A DNA stretch of 64,000 nt from assembly GCF_000631985.1 (NCBI RefSeq), contig NZ_JFYN01000012.1, forward strand, positions 434,001 to 498,000, in the 5' to 3' direction. The DNA is from Pseudomonas sp. RIT288 (lineage in GTDB: Bacteria; Pseudomonadota; Gammaproteobacteria; Pseudomonadales; Pseudomonadaceae). The notes beneath the pieces are model-generated. The model ran no database searches and had not been told where the DNA came from. It saw nothing but the letters and a program-made list of their open reading frames with translations. A program made the position numbers and the translations under genes. This document shows positions 1-10,559 of this stretch, piece by piece (the stretch's first letter is position 1; each line of letters begins with the position of its first letter).

Positions 1-1
1 C

Positions 2-631
2 GTGGCCGGTCTGGAAGCTTCGCTGGCCAGCGACTTCGGGGTGAAACTGCCGATCCAGCAGTGGCTCGACGAAGACGATCACCTGTACGAAGAGACGCTG
101 CGCGAGAAGCTGATGGTCGAGCTGATGGCGGCGTACAACGAGAAAGAAGATCAGGCCGGTGCCGAAGCACTGCGCTCGTTCGAGAAGCAGATCGTCCTGC
201 GCGTCCTCGACGACCTGTGGAAAGACCACCTGTCGACCATGGATCACCTGCGTCACGGCATCCACCTGCGTGGCTACGCTCAGAAGAACCCGAAGCAGGA
301 ATACAAGCGCGAGTCGTTCACGCTGTTCTCCGAGCTGCTGGATTCGATCAAGCGCGATTCGATCCGTGTGCTGTCGCACGTTCAGGTGCGCCGCGAAGAT
401 CCGGAAGCCGAAGAGCAACGCCTGCGTCAGGAGGCCGAAGCACTGGCCGCCCGCATGCAGTTCGAGCACGCCGAGGCCCCTGGTCTGGAGCAACCGGAAG
501 TGTTGGGTGAAGAGGTCGATGTAGCCCTCGCCACCGCGCCGGTTCGCAACGAGCAGAAGCTGGGTCGCAACGAACTGTGCTACTGCGGTTCGGGCAAGAA
601 ATTCAAGCATTGCCACGGGCAGATTCAGTAA
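2..631 (+). CDS. secA: SecA preprotein translocase ATPase, C-terminal part (5' end outside window)
   Basis: This is the last ~209 residues of the SecA motor, which drives unfolded preproteins through SecYEG at the inner membrane. The reading frame is open at the left window edge, so position 2 is not a real start. Visible are the helical scaffold/wing region ([20 protein letters not shown]), a variable acidic linker and the C-terminal zinc-binding tail [14 protein letters not shown], which in the family binds SecB. A GC-rich hairpin with a short T run follows at 659-691. The neighbour argJ on the same strand is the usual Pseudomonas arrangement. Confidence 0.97.
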   Translation: MAGLEASLASDFGVKLPIQQWLDEDDHLYEETLREKLMVELMAAYNEKEDQAGAEALRSFEKQIVLRVLDDLWKDHLSTMDHLRHGIHLRGYAQKNPKQEYKRESFTLFSELLDSIKRDSIRVLSHVQVRREDPEAEEQRLRQEAEALAARMQFEHAEAPGLEQPEVLGEEVDVALATAPVRNEQKLGRNELCYCGSGKKFKHCHGQIQ

Positions 632-658
632 CCCCCGTTTCAATCGCTGAAATACCCG

Positions 659-691
659 CGCCGCGACCGGCTCCTGCCGTCGCGGCGTTTT
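659..691 (+). terminator. Rho-independent terminator after secA
   Basis: A perfect 9-bp stem (CGCCGCGAC / GTCGCGGCG) with an 11-nt loop is followed by TTTT, 28 bp past the secA stop. The T run is short, so termination may be partial. Confidence 0.7.
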
Positions 692-753
692 GCCATTTAC
701 ACCACCGCCATCCCTGTGAGCGGTGCTGACATCATTGAGTAAGGAGCGCATTC

Positions 754-1971
754 ATGGCTGTTGGTCTTGGTCCTTTGCCAACGTTGCACCCGGTTGCCGG
801 TTTTGAACTCGGTATTGCCTCGGCCGGCATCAAGCGCCCCGGGCGCAAGGATGTGGTAGTGATGCGCTGCGCCGAAGGTTCGACCGTGGCCGGTGTGTTC
901 ACGTTGAACGCCTTTTGCGCCGCGCCAGTAATCCTGGCGAAAAAACGTGTGCACAACGACGTGCGTTACCTGCTGACCAACACCGGTAACGCCAACGCCG
1001 GTACCGGTGAGCCGGGTCTGGCGGCTGCCGAGCGCACCACGGCGAAACTGGCCGAGCTGACCGGTGTCGATGCCAGCCAGATCCTGCCGTACTCCACTGG
1101 CGTGATCGGTGAGCCGCTGCCGGTCGAGAAGATCGAAGGCGCGCTGCAGGCCGCACTGGATGATCTGTCGGAAAACAACTGGGAAGCCGCCGCCACCGGC
1201 ATCATGACCACCGACACCCTGCCCAAGGGGGCCAGCCGCCAGTTCGAGCATGACGGCGTGACCATCACCGTCACCGGCATCAGCAAAGGCGCCGGCATGA
1301 TTCGCCCGAACATGGCGACCATGCTCGGCTACATCGCCACCGATGCCAAAGTTTCCCGCGACGTGCTGCACAACCTGATGCTCGACGGCGCGAACAAGTC
1401 GTTCAACCGCATCACCATCGACGGCGACACTTCGACCAACGACTGCTGCATGCTGATTGCCACCGGCAAGGCCGCACTGCCGGAAATCACCCGTGCCGAA
1501 GGCGAGCTGTTCGGCAAGCTGAAACAAGCGGTGTTCGAAGTGTGCATGGACGTGGCCCAGGCCATCGTGCGTGACGGCGAAGGCGCGACCAAGTTCGTCA
1601 CCGTTGAGGTCAACGGCGGCGGCAATCATCAGGAATGCCTGGACGTCGGTTACACCGTGGCCCACTCGCCGCTGATCAAGACCGCGCTGTTTGCTTCCGA
1701 TCCGAACTGGGGCCGTATTCTGGCCGCTGTCGGCCGTGCCGGCGTGCCGAATCTGGATGTGAGCAAGATCGACGTGTTCCTCGGCGACGTGTGCATCGCC
1801 AGCCGTGGCGCACGCGCAGCGACCTACACTGAGGCACAGGGTTCGGCGGTGATGCAGCAGGAAGAGATCACCATCCGTATCGAACTGGGTCGCGGCGACT
1901 GCAGCGAAACCATCTGGACCACCGACCTGTCGCATGAATACGTGAAGATCAACGCCGAGTACCGCACCTGA
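754..1971 (+). CDS. argJ: Bifunctional ornithine acetyltransferase / N-acetylglutamate synthase ArgJ
   Basis: ArgJ moves the acetyl group from N-acetylornithine to glutamate (and can use acetyl-CoA), closing the cyclic arginine pathway in the cytoplasm. The 405-residue length is typical. The autocleavage region is visible as KGAGMI...PNMATMLGYI around residues 178-193; the nucleophilic threonine exposed by self-processing should be Thr189 in MATML. The ATG is preceded by AAGGAG at the right spacing. The gene follows secA after a terminator-like hairpin, so it probably has its own promoter, although I cannot point to a convincing one. Confidence 0.97.
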   Translation: MAVGLGPLPTLHPVAGFELGIASAGIKRPGRKDVVVMRCAEGSTVAGVFTLNAFCAAPVILAKKRVHNDVRYLLTNTGNANAGTGEPGLAAAERTTAKLAELTGVDASQILPYSTGVIGEPLPVEKIEGALQAALDDLSENNWEAAATGIMTTDTLPKGASRQFEHDGVTITVTGISKGAGMIRPNMATMLGYIATDAKVSRDVLHNLMLDGANKSFNRITIDGDTSTNDCCMLIATGKAALPEITRAEGELFGKLKQAVFEVCMDVAQAIVRDGEGATKFVTVEVNGGGNHQECLDVGYTVAHSPLIKTALFASDPNWGRILAAVGRAGVPNLDVSKIDVFLGDVCIASRGARAATYTEAQGSAVMQQEEITIRIELGRGDCSETIWTTDLSHEYVKINAEYRT

Positions 1972-1987
1972 TTTAATCTGAGACCGA

Positions 1988-2077
1988 GTCGCCGCCATCG
2001 CGAGCGGGCTCACTCCTACAGTAGATTAGTGAACGACACGGATCCCCTGTAGGAGTGAGCCTGCTCGCGATGGCGAC
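1988..2077. repeat. REP palindrome pair (family A)
   Basis: Two inverted copies of the GGAGTGAGCCTGCTCGCGA-type element face each other around a ~30-bp spacer between argJ and the GST gene. Copies of the same family recur at 3722, 8043, 37584, 45054, 46559, 46812, 49878 and 59169. Confidence 0.9.
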
Positions 2078-2131
2078 TAATCAGGCACCAAGAATTCCAG
2101 CCTGATCCTCCTGACGAAAAGGCGCCACACC

Positions 2132-2764
2132 ATGTCCCTGCACCTGATCATCGGCGACAAACTGCTTTCTTCCTGGTCCTTGCGCGCCGCTCTGGCGCTG
2201 GAGCTGACCGGCGCACCCTACAGCGAAGAACTGATCAAACTCGGCAAGCCCGACACCCGCGAGCGCCTGCTCAAGCATTCGCCGACCGCCAAAGTGCCGT
2301 TGCTGCAGACCGCCCGCGGCACTGTGGCTGATTCTCTGGCGATCGCCGAGTACCTGGCCGAGCAGTTCCCGTCCGAACAGCTCTGGCCGAGCGATGTTTA
2401 CGCTCGCGCTCAGGCCCGTTCTGCGTGCGCGCAGATGCACAGCGGCTTTTTCGCCATGCGCAATCACATGCCGTTCAATCTGAACCACGACGCACCGCTC
2501 AACCCGGTGCCGCCGGAAGTGAAGGTCGATATCGAACGCATGCTCGCGCTGTGGGCCGAATGCCGCGCTGCCGCCACTGAGCCTGGGCCGTATCTGTTTG
2601 GCCGGGTGAGTCTGGTTGATGCGTTCTTCGCCCCGATTGCCGTGCGCCTGCGGACTTACCAGGTGCAGTTGCCTGCGGTTGATCAGGCCTATGTTGAAAC
2701 CGTCTACCAATGGCCCGCCTTCAAGGCGTGGCAAAAGGCTGGACTGGAGGAGTTGAATCCGTGA
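2132..2764 (+). CDS. Glutathione S-transferase family protein
   Basis: A 210-residue cytosolic GST-fold protein. The N-terminal thioredoxin-like half starts LHLIIGDKLLSSWSLRAALALE, where the Ser-Ser-Trp-Ser stretch sits where the catalytic Ser/Cys of bacterial GSTs lies. The middle carries the glutathione-binding cis-Pro/Ser-Asp-like segment KVPLLQ...VADSLAIAEYLAE, and the rest is the all-helical C-terminal domain. The substrate cannot be read from sequence. Its stop codon overlaps the GTG start of the next gene (GTGA), so the two are translationally coupled. Confidence 0.9.
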   Translation: MSLHLIIGDKLLSSWSLRAALALELTGAPYSEELIKLGKPDTRERLLKHSPTAKVPLLQTARGTVADSLAIAEYLAEQFPSEQLWPSDVYARAQARSACAQMHSGFFAMRNHMPFNLNHDAPLNPVPPEVKVDIERMLALWAECRAAATEPGPYLFGRVSLVDAFFAPIAVRLRTYQVQLPAVDQAYVETVYQWPAFKAWQKAGLEELNP

Positions 2765-3708
2765 AACGCGTACACGTCGCGGCTGCCGTCATTCGTGACG
2801 ACAGCGGCAAAATCCTCATCGCCCGCCGTGCCGACACCCAGCATCAGGGCGGTTTGTGGGAATTTCCCGGCGGCAAGGTCGAGGCTGACGAATCCGTCGA
2901 AAGCGCCCTGGCTCGCGAGCTTCAGGAAGAGCTGGGCATTGTCGTTGGCGCCGCTCGTCCACTGATCAAGGTGCGCCACGATTATCCGGACAAGCAGGTG
3001 TTGCTGGATGTCTGGGAAGTGTCGCAGTTCACCGGTGAGCCACACGGTGCCGAAGGTCAGCCACTGGCCTGGGTGACCGCCAAGGATCTGCTGAACTACG
3101 AGTTCCCGGCGGCCAATCAGCCGATCGTGGCCGCGGCGCGCCTGCCCGGCGAATACTTGATCACGCCGGAAGATCTGGAAGCCCCGGCCTTGCTGCGCGG
3201 CATTCAGAAGGCGATTGCCGGCGGGATCAAACTGATCCAGCTGCGTGCGCCGAACGGCTATGACCCCAAATACCGCGATCTGGCGGTGGATGCAGCCGGT
3301 CTGTGTGCCGGCAAGGCGCAGTTGATGATCAAGGGGCCGTTCGAATGGCTCGGCGATTTCCCGTCTGCCGGTTGGCACATCACCGCCGCGCAACTGCGCA
3401 AATACGCCGCAGCGGGGCGGCCGTTGCCGGCTGAGCGCTGGTTGGCGGCGTCCTGCCATAACGCTGAAGAACTGGCGCTGGCCGAGCAGATGGGCGTGGA
3501 TTTCGTCACCCTGTCGCCGGTACAGCCAACCTTGACCCACCCGGACGCGCAACCGTTGGGCTGGGAGCAGGCTTCGACGTTGATCGAGGGCTTCAGCAAG
3601 CCGGTGTTTCTGTTGGGTGGGGTTGGCCCGGCGGAACGTGAGAAGGCCTGGGGTGTAGGGGCTCAGGGTGTGGCGGGGATTCGCGCATTCTGGCCGGATT
3701 CTCTGTAA
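2761..3708 (+). CDS. Nudix hydrolase fused to a thiamine-phosphate-synthase-like domain
   Basis: A two-domain protein of 315 residues. Residues 1-~130 are a MutT-type Nudix domain with a complete Nudix box (G38-x5-E-x7-RE-x2-EE-x-G59), the family that removes oxidised nucleotides such as 8-oxo-dGTP. Residues ~140-315 are a ThiE-like TIM barrel (IKLIQLR...LLGGVG). I chose GTG 2761 because it makes a 4-base GTGA overlap with the GST gene and begins MKRVHVAAAVI, as the Nudix fold requires; an upstream ATG at 2710 lies inside the GST gene. This fusion is widespread in gammaproteobacteria. Whether the barrel has any thiamine activity is unknown. Confidence 0.92.
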   Translation: MKRVHVAAAVIRDDSGKILIARRADTQHQGGLWEFPGGKVEADESVESALARELQEELGIVVGAARPLIKVRHDYPDKQVLLDVWEVSQFTGEPHGAEGQPLAWVTAKDLLNYEFPAANQPIVAAARLPGEYLITPEDLEAPALLRGIQKAIAGGIKLIQLRAPNGYDPKYRDLAVDAAGLCAGKAQLMIKGPFEWLGDFPSAGWHITAAQLRKYAAAGRPLPAERWLAASCHNAEELALAEQMGVDFVTLSPVQPTLTHPDAQPLGWEQASTLIEGFSKPVFLLGGVGPAEREKAWGVGAQGVAGIRAFWPDSL

Positions 3709-3721
3709 AGGCTGCTGGCCT

Positions 3722-3797
3722 CTTCGCGAGCAGGCGCGCTCCCACATTTGACTGCGGATGGACCCAATCAACTGTAGGAGCGAGCCTGCTCGCGAAG
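3722..3797. repeat. REP palindrome pair (family A)
   Basis: Inverted arms CTTCGCGAGCAGGCGCGCTCC and GGAGCGAGCCTGCTCGCGAAG lie between the convergent Nudix and adenosyltransferase genes. The left arm has diverged slightly. Confidence 0.88.
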
Positions 3798-3812
3798 GCG
3801 TCCTTACAGGCG

Positions 3813-4397
3813 CTAGATATCTGAAGGCTTCGCCGCCGGCTGCCACAAAATCTCCGCAATCCCCTGCCGCCGCGCAATCAATCTTGCGGCCACGAACAAC
3901 AGATCCGACAGCCGATTGATATACGCCAGGCCAACCCCGGCCAATGGCTCGATCGCGTTCAAGTGCTGACAACGGCGCTCGGCACTGCGCGCCAGGCTGC
4001 GGCACACATGGGCCTGGGCAATCAGCATCGACCCGCCGGGCAGAATGAAATTCTCCAGCGGCCCCAATTCCTCGTTCCACACATCAATCGCCGCTTCCAG
4101 GCGCTCGATTTCTGCTGTTTTCAGCGCCTGATATTGCGGCATCGCCAGCTCACCGCCGAGGTCAAACAGACGATGCTGGCAGGGGGCGAGCACGTCGATC
4201 AGCTCATTCAGCCCCGGGAACGCCTCGCGCTCGGCGATCAGCCCGGCCAGCAGCACACCGACCTGACTGTTCAGCGTATCGACTTCGCCAATCGCTTCGA
4301 TCCGCGGGTGATCCTTGGGTACGCGGCGGCCATCGCCCAGGCCGGTTTCGCCTGTGTCGCCGGTGCGGGTGTAGATCTTCGACAAGCGAAAGCCCAT
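3813..4397 (-). CDS. Cob(I)alamin adenosyltransferase, PduO type
   Basis: ATP:corrinoid adenosyltransferase that makes adenosylcobalamin from cob(I)alamin and ATP in the cytoplasm. The 194-residue protein starts with the PduO-family ATP-binding N-terminus KIYTRTGDTGETGLGDGRR and has the helical-bundle segment RSAERRCQHL...INRLSDLLFVAAR with the conserved Asn-Arg-Leu-Ser-Asp. It lies 3 bp downstream of the histidine-kinase gene on the minus strand and is probably the last gene of a panE-kinase-adenosyltransferase unit. Confidence 0.93.
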   Translation of the reverse strand: MGFRLSKIYTRTGDTGETGLGDGRRVPKDHPRIEAIGEVDTLNSQVGVLLAGLIAEREAFPGLNELIDVLAPCQHRLFDLGGELAMPQYQALKTAEIERLEAAIDVWNEELGPLENFILPGGSMLIAQAHVCRSLARSAERRCQHLNAIEPLAGVGLAYINRLSDLLFVAARLIARRQGIAEILWQPAAKPSDI

Positions 4398-4400
4398 GGG

Positions 4401-6437
4401 TTACCTCGGTAGTTGATTGGTTTCGGCGGCGATGGCCGCCGGTTGGGTCAGTGGCAGGCGCAACGTAAAGCAGGTGCCCTGGCCTGGCGCCGATTGCACT
4501 TCCATTTGGCCTTTGTGGTTGTTGGTGATGATGAAGTACGACACCGACAGCCCCAGCCCTGTGCCCTGGCCGATTTCCTTGGTGGTGAAGAACGGCTCGA
4601 AGGTGCGTTTGCGCACGTTCTCGCTCATGCCGATGCCATTGTCCTCGACCTGAATCTCGGCCCATGGCGGATTGAGCCTGGTGCGCAGGATGATCCGCCC
4701 CGGCTCGCTGTCGTCTTCGCGCTGGTGAATGGCTTGCGCGGCGTTTTTCAGCAGGTTGAGCAGCACTTGCTCCAGTTCGTTGGCGGTGCCCGGCACCGGG
4801 CCGATCGCCGGGTCGAACTGGCGGATGATCGCCTGGCCCTTGAAGTCGAAACCGATTGCCAGATCGAAGTCGTTGCCGGCAATTTCCACCGCTTGATCGA
4901 TCAGCGCGGGCAGATCGCACGGGGCCATTTGCCGGGTGCTGCGGCGGCTGAAACTGAGCATGTGCGTGACGATTTTCGCCGCGCGCGCGCCGGCCTGCTG
5001 GATGCCGTCGAGCAATTTCGGCACTTCGCGGCTTTGCAGGTAACGGTTGACCGTGTCCAGTTCGACGCCGAGCTGTTCGGCAGTTTCGAGGTTCTTCGGC
5101 AGCTCCGCCGACAGCCGTCGACGAATGTTCTGCACGTTGTGCAGGATCGCGCCGAGCGGGTTGTTGATCTCATGGGCCATGCCGGCGGCGAGGCCACCGA
5201 CCGAGAGCATTTTTTCCGATTGCACCATCATTTCTTCCAGCGACAGGCGCTGGGTGATGTCGTCGATGCGGATCACCACACCGCGCCCGGCGCCGCCCAT
5301 CAGCGGGTAGAAAGTCAGGGCGTAATGTTTGGGCTCGTCATCCTTGAACCAGGTCACCCGCTCGATCTTCGCCACCGTGTGCTCTTCCACGGTCTGCTTG
5401 AGTTGCGGCAGAAACGGCTTGAGCGGTTCGAAGGCGAGGAAGATCGGCTGGTTCAGCGCTTCATCCAGGCGCGTGCCGGAGAGGGCGCTGGCCTCCTGGT
5501 TCCACTGGGTCACGTAGAGCTGCTCGTCGAGGGCGATCAGCGCCGAGGGCATGGAGTCGATGATGCTGTTGAGGTAGTTCTGGAATCCGGTGAGCTTCTT
5601 CTCGATTTTGCTCCGAACCTGGACCTCCAGCTCCAGCTTGCGGTTGGTGTGGCGGGTTTCTTCGGCCAGGCCCTGAGCCTGATCGTAGGCAGCCTGCGAG
5701 TCATCGCGGGCGCGCTTGAGCTGCTGTTCGCGCGCCTCGATGCGCGAGAGCATGGTGTTGAACGCCTCGGCAAGACTGCCGATTTCATCGTGGTTGCCGC
5801 GTGAGGCGCGCAGGGCATAGTTCTCTTCGCGGGTGACCTGACGCGACAGCTCCTCCAGCTCATGGATCGGCCGCGTGATCAGGCGTTTGATCTGCCGCGC
5901 AATCACCAGCCACAGCAGCACACTGAAAATCAGGATGCCGAGACTCGCAGTCAGGGTGCCAGTGTAGAACGCCATCGGCAGTTCACTGCTGGCGACCAGC
6001 AGCAAGTGCCCGGGTGCGGTGCCGGGGCGGGGCAGGGTGATCAATTGGTTGCTGCGAAACTCGGTGAGTTGCCAGGCTTCGATGTGCCGATAGCGTTCCG
6101 GCAGATTGAGTTTGTCGCCACGCTGCACCTGGGCGAGTCGGTCACCCTTGCCGTCATACAACGCCGCCGCGCGCAACGGCGAATAGCTGTCGAGCTCCTT
6201 GAGCAGGCGTTCGGCGCTTTGGGGTGACTCGAGAGCTTGCGCGACCAGACTCGGGTTGGAGATCAGCCGGCCGATGGTCTGCAGGGCTTGCGGCGCCATG
6301 CTTTCCTGGGAGATGTAATAGGCGGCGCTGATAAAGGTCAGGTTGGCGACCAGCAGGACGGTGGTCAACAACACCAGCAGGGCGGCCAGCAGTTTCTGGC
6401 CGACCGGCAGGTTTTCAAGGCGCTGGCGCAATGGCAT
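4401..6437 (-). CDS. Membrane sensor histidine kinase (HAMP-PAS-HisKA-HATPase)
   Basis: A 678-residue two-component sensor. TM1 is at about residues 15-39, a ~120-residue periplasmic sensor follows, TM2 is at ~160-181, then HAMP (~182-235), a coiled coil, a PAS domain (~285-400) and the kinase core. The H box is GMAHEINNPLGAI with His422; the N box is NLLKNAAQAI, with G1 DNGIGM, F FEPFFTTK and G2 GQGTGLGLSV. This is the NtrB/PgtB-like class (HEINNPL). No response regulator gene is adjacent, so partner and signal are unknown. panE lies 45 bp upstream and the adenosyltransferase gene 3 bp downstream on the same strand. Confidence 0.93.
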   Translation of the reverse strand: MPLRQRLENLPVGQKLLAALLVLLTTVLLVANLTFISAAYYISQESMAPQALQTIGRLISNPSLVAQALESPQSAERLLKELDSYSPLRAAALYDGKGDRLAQVQRGDKLNLPERYRHIEAWQLTEFRSNQLITLPRPGTAPGHLLLVASSELPMAFYTGTLTASLGILIFSVLLWLVIARQIKRLITRPIHELEELSRQVTREENYALRASRGNHDEIGSLAEAFNTMLSRIEAREQQLKRARDDSQAAYDQAQGLAEETRHTNRKLELEVQVRSKIEKKLTGFQNYLNSIIDSMPSALIALDEQLYVTQWNQEASALSGTRLDEALNQPIFLAFEPLKPFLPQLKQTVEEHTVAKIERVTWFKDDEPKHYALTFYPLMGGAGRGVVIRIDDITQRLSLEEMMVQSEKMLSVGGLAAGMAHEINNPLGAILHNVQNIRRRLSAELPKNLETAEQLGVELDTVNRYLQSREVPKLLDGIQQAGARAAKIVTHMLSFSRRSTRQMAPCDLPALIDQAVEIAGNDFDLAIGFDFKGQAIIRQFDPAIGPVPGTANELEQVLLNLLKNAAQAIHQREDDSEPGRIILRTRLNPPWAEIQVEDNGIGMSENVRKRTFEPFFTTKEIGQGTGLGLSVSYFIITNNHKGQMEVQSAPGQGTCFTLRLPLTQPAAIAAETNQLPR

Positions 6438-6482
6438 CAGGTTTATCGCAGCAAAGGAACAAGTGGGCAGCGTAGCCGCTGC

Positions 6483-8026
<1,544 letters not shown>

Positions 8027-8042
8027 GCGTTATCGGCGGATC

Positions 8043-8132
8043 TGTGGGAGCGAGCCTGCTCGCGAAGGCGGCGTGTCAGTCAACCTCATTGTGCAATGAC
8101 ACACCGCCTTCGCGAGCAGGCTCGCTCCCACA
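8043..8132. repeat. REP palindrome pair (family A)
   Basis: Near-perfect inverted arms, TGTGGGAGCGAGCCTGCTCG and its complement, each extended to ~30 bp including ACACCGCC/GGCGTGT, lie between yajQ and mscS. This is one of the best-preserved copies in the window. Confidence 0.92.
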
Positions 8133-8210
8133 TTTGATTTATGTACACCCCGGCGGGTTTCTGCCGCTTATCTTTCGCGTGCCGAATGGCCGGAAATCAG
8201 GAGATGGAAG

Positions 8211-9053
8211 ATGGATTTGAATGCTGAGGTAGACAACCTGGTCAAGGCGTCCCAGGCGTGGATTCCGATGATCATGGAATACGGCAGCCGCGTGCTGCTG
8301 GCGGTGATTACCCTGGCGATCGGCTGGTGGCTGATCAACAAGGTCACGCAAAAGCTCGGCGGTCTGCTGGCCCTGCGCAATGCCGACCTGGCGCTGCAAG
8401 GCTTTATCAGCAGCCTGGCGAACATTATCCTCAAGGTGCTGCTGATCGTCAGCGTCGCCTCGATGATTGGCGTGGAAACCACCTCGTTCGTGGCCGCGAT
8501 CGGTGCGGCCGGTCTGGCGATCGGTCTGGCTCTGCAAGGCAGTCTGGCGAACTTCGCCGGCGGCGTGCTGATTCTGCTGTTCCGTCCATTCCGTATCGGT
8601 GACTGGATCGAAGCGCAAGGTGTGGCGGGTACTGTCGACAGCATCCAGATTTTCCACACCGTGCTGCGTACCGGTGACAACAAGACCATCATCGTCCCGA
8701 ACGGCAATCTGTCGAACGGCATCATCACCAACACCAACCGTCAGCCAACCCGCAAAGTGGTGTTTGATGTGGGTGTGGATTACGAAGCGGATCTGCAGAA
8801 AGCCCGTCAGGTGCTGCTGGATCTGGCCAAGGATGAGCGCGTGTTGCAGGATCCTGCACCACAAGCGGTCATTTCGACGTTGGGTGACAGTTCGATCACT
8901 GTTTCTCTGCGTGTCTGGGTTAAAACTGCAGATTACTGGGACGTGATGTTCATGTTTAATGAACAGTCGCGTGATCGTTTAAAGACTGCCGGTATTGATA
9001 TCCCGTTTCCGCAGCGGGTGATTCGTGTGGTTCAGGAATCGGCAACACAATGA
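8211..9053 (+). CDS. mscS: Small-conductance mechanosensitive channel MscS
   Basis: A 280-residue inner-membrane channel that opens under membrane tension to release solutes during osmotic downshock. Three transmembrane segments are visible (about residues 24-46, 65-84 and 91-118). The glycine/alanine-rich pore helix TM3 reads AAIGAAGLAIGLALQGSLAN and leads into FAGGVLILLFRPFRIGD, then the cytoplasmic beta and alpha/beta vestibule (NKTIIVPNG..., FPQRVIRV). Its length matches E. coli MscS. GGAGAT precedes the ATG. It converges on the porin gene across a bidirectional terminator. Confidence 0.95.
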   Translation: MDLNAEVDNLVKASQAWIPMIMEYGSRVLLAVITLAIGWWLINKVTQKLGGLLALRNADLALQGFISSLANIILKVLLIVSVASMIGVETTSFVAAIGAAGLAIGLALQGSLANFAGGVLILLFRPFRIGDWIEAQGVAGTVDSIQIFHTVLRTGDNKTIIVPNGNLSNGIITNTNRQPTRKVVFDVGVDYEADLQKARQVLLDLAKDERVLQDPAPQAVISTLGDSSITVSLRVWVKTADYWDVMFMFNEQSRDRLKTAGIDIPFPQRVIRVVQESATQ

Positions 9054-9066
9054 TAGGTTGCTAATT

Positions 9067-9094
9067 AAATGCCTGACTTGATGGTCAGGCATTT
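9067..9094. terminator. Hairpin downstream of mscS
   Basis: A perfect 11-bp stem (AAATGCCTGAC / GTCAGGCATTT) with a 6-nt loop lies just after the mscS stop. It ends in a short ATTTATT run. It may be a first, weaker stop for mscS or an mRNA 3' stabiliser ahead of the strong terminator at 9114. Confidence 0.6.
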
Positions 9095-9113
9095 ATTACA
9101 AGTGACAGGCAAT

Positions 9114-9145
9114 AAAAAGGCCCATCCGAAGATGGGCCTTTTTTT
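9114..9145. terminator. Bidirectional terminator between mscS and the OprD-family gene
   Basis: A 13-bp stem AAAAAGGCCCATC / GATGGGCCTTTTT around a CGAA tetraloop, with A and T runs on both sides, serves the two convergent genes. Confidence 0.92.
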
Positions 9146-9170
9146 ATGCTTTCAAACTAACCACTGACGA

Positions 9171-10535
9171 TTACAAGATGTTCAGTGGGTATTCGGTGAT
9201 CAGGCGGAACTCTTTAACGTCGCCTTCACCCTGGTCGGCGTTGGCAGTGTGCCAGGCTTGACGGATGCGGAACGACAGATCTTTCGCTGGGCCAGACTGA
9301 ACAACGTACTTGGCTTCGAAGTTGGTTTCGTGGTGTTTGCCATCTTCACCGTAGAGCGGTGCGCCAGTGCTGGTGCGGTATTGGCTGTTTGCAGCCAGAC
9401 CGGTACCGTCGATATCCCAACCTTTGACGTAACGAACCATGAAGCTCAGGCCTGGTACGCCGTACTCGGCCATTTTCAGGTCGTAACGGGCTTGAACCGA
9501 TTTCTCGCCAGGACCGTTGAAGTCAGAGTACTGGATGGAGTTGGCGAGGAAGATCGAGTCGCCGCCACGGTTGTTCTTGCCCACGCCGACGTAGTCGAAC
9601 GGGGTATCGCCGTTAACCTTCTGGAAGGCCAGGGTGAAGGTGTGTGCCTTCAGGAACGACAGCGCGGTTGCCAGGGAGAAGGCAGTGTTGCTGATGTCAC
9701 CTGCCAGCTTGTCACCGGTATCGGTGGTGCGGTAGATGTTGAAGTCAGTGTTCAGCGAAGTGTCGCCACCGAATGGGGTGGTGAGGTTCACGTTCGCGTA
9801 GTACTGGTTCCAGACGTCTTCCAGCTTGGCACCGTAGAGCGATGCGCTCAGGTTGTCGGTGATGCCGTACTTGCCGCCGAAATAGTCGATCGAATTGGCT
9901 TCTACGCCAGCGTAGTTCGCATACAGGCCGCCGTTACGGGCGTTTTTGTCCTGGCTGGTTGCCGAGTAGAAGTGACCCGCTTCGAGGTCAAGGTCTTTGA
10001 CTTCGCTGCTCTGCAGCTGGAAGCCGCTGGCAGTTTGCGGAATGATACGGGAGCCGCCAACTGCGAACACAGGAGCAGTACTTGGCTGCTGGTCGCCGAC
10101 TTTCAGTTCGGTTTTGGAGATGCGGAATTTAATGGCAGCGCCGGCTTTGCCTTGGCTGTCATTGACGTCGCGAGCGCCGTTGTTCGGATTGACGACATCG
10201 CTACGGCTCATGTTGCCCGACCCGGAGGTACCGTCACCGCCGTCCAGTTTGAGAGCCAGGTAGCCGAAAGCGTCAATACCTACGCCGACAGTACCTTGGG
10301 TGTACCCGGAGTTGAAATTGGTCAGGAAACCCTGGGTCCAGTCCTTCTGGTCAGCGCCACCGTTCTTGTTGTCGCGGTTGAAGTAGTAGTTCTTCAACGT
10401 TTCGGTGAGTTTTGCATCTTCAACGAAACCTTTGGCTTCTGCCTGGTCACTAACAAACGGGGCGGCCGTAGCCAACTGAGTACTGGCTGCTGCTGCAACT
10501 GCCAGTGCGATTGTGCTCCACTTCATCACGCGCAT
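9171..10535 (-). CDS. OprD-family outer-membrane porin
   Basis: A 454-residue substrate-selective porin of the OprD/Occ family (18-stranded barrel) for small carboxylates, amino acids or aromatic acids; the substrate is not readable from sequence. The signal peptide is residues 1-24 (MKWSTIALAVAAAASTQLATA, cut before APFVSD). Family hallmarks are the early LKNYYFNRDNK motif, the GVGIDAFGYLALKLDGG strand and the C-terminal RLITEYPLNIL ending. The ATG at 10535 has a good AAAGGAG site. It resembles the OprE/OprQ branch, but I do not assign a symbol. A long 870-bp gap lies upstream. Confidence 0.93.
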   Translation of the reverse strand: MRVMKWSTIALAVAAAASTQLATAAPFVSDQAEAKGFVEDAKLTETLKNYYFNRDNKNGGADQKDWTQGFLTNFNSGYTQGTVGVGIDAFGYLALKLDGGDGTSGSGNMSRSDVVNPNNGARDVNDSQGKAGAAIKFRISKTELKVGDQQPSTAPVFAVGGSRIIPQTASGFQLQSSEVKDLDLEAGHFYSATSQDKNARNGGLYANYAGVEANSIDYFGGKYGITDNLSASLYGAKLEDVWNQYYANVNLTTPFGGDTSLNTDFNIYRTTDTGDKLAGDISNTAFSLATALSFLKAHTFTLAFQKVNGDTPFDYVGVGKNNRGGDSIFLANSIQYSDFNGPGEKSVQARYDLKMAEYGVPGLSFMVRYVKGWDIDGTGLAANSQYRTSTGAPLYGEDGKHHETNFEAKYVVQSGPAKDLSFRIRQAWHTANADQGEGDVKEFRLITEYPLNIL

Positions 10536-10559
10536 CGTGATTTGCTCCTTTGGTTTTAG

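Noticed and set aside
697..2013. Long open frame of 438 codons on the minus strand over argJ
   Set aside because: It is the antisense shadow of argJ in a GC-rich genome, His/Gln/Arg-rich with no family motif.
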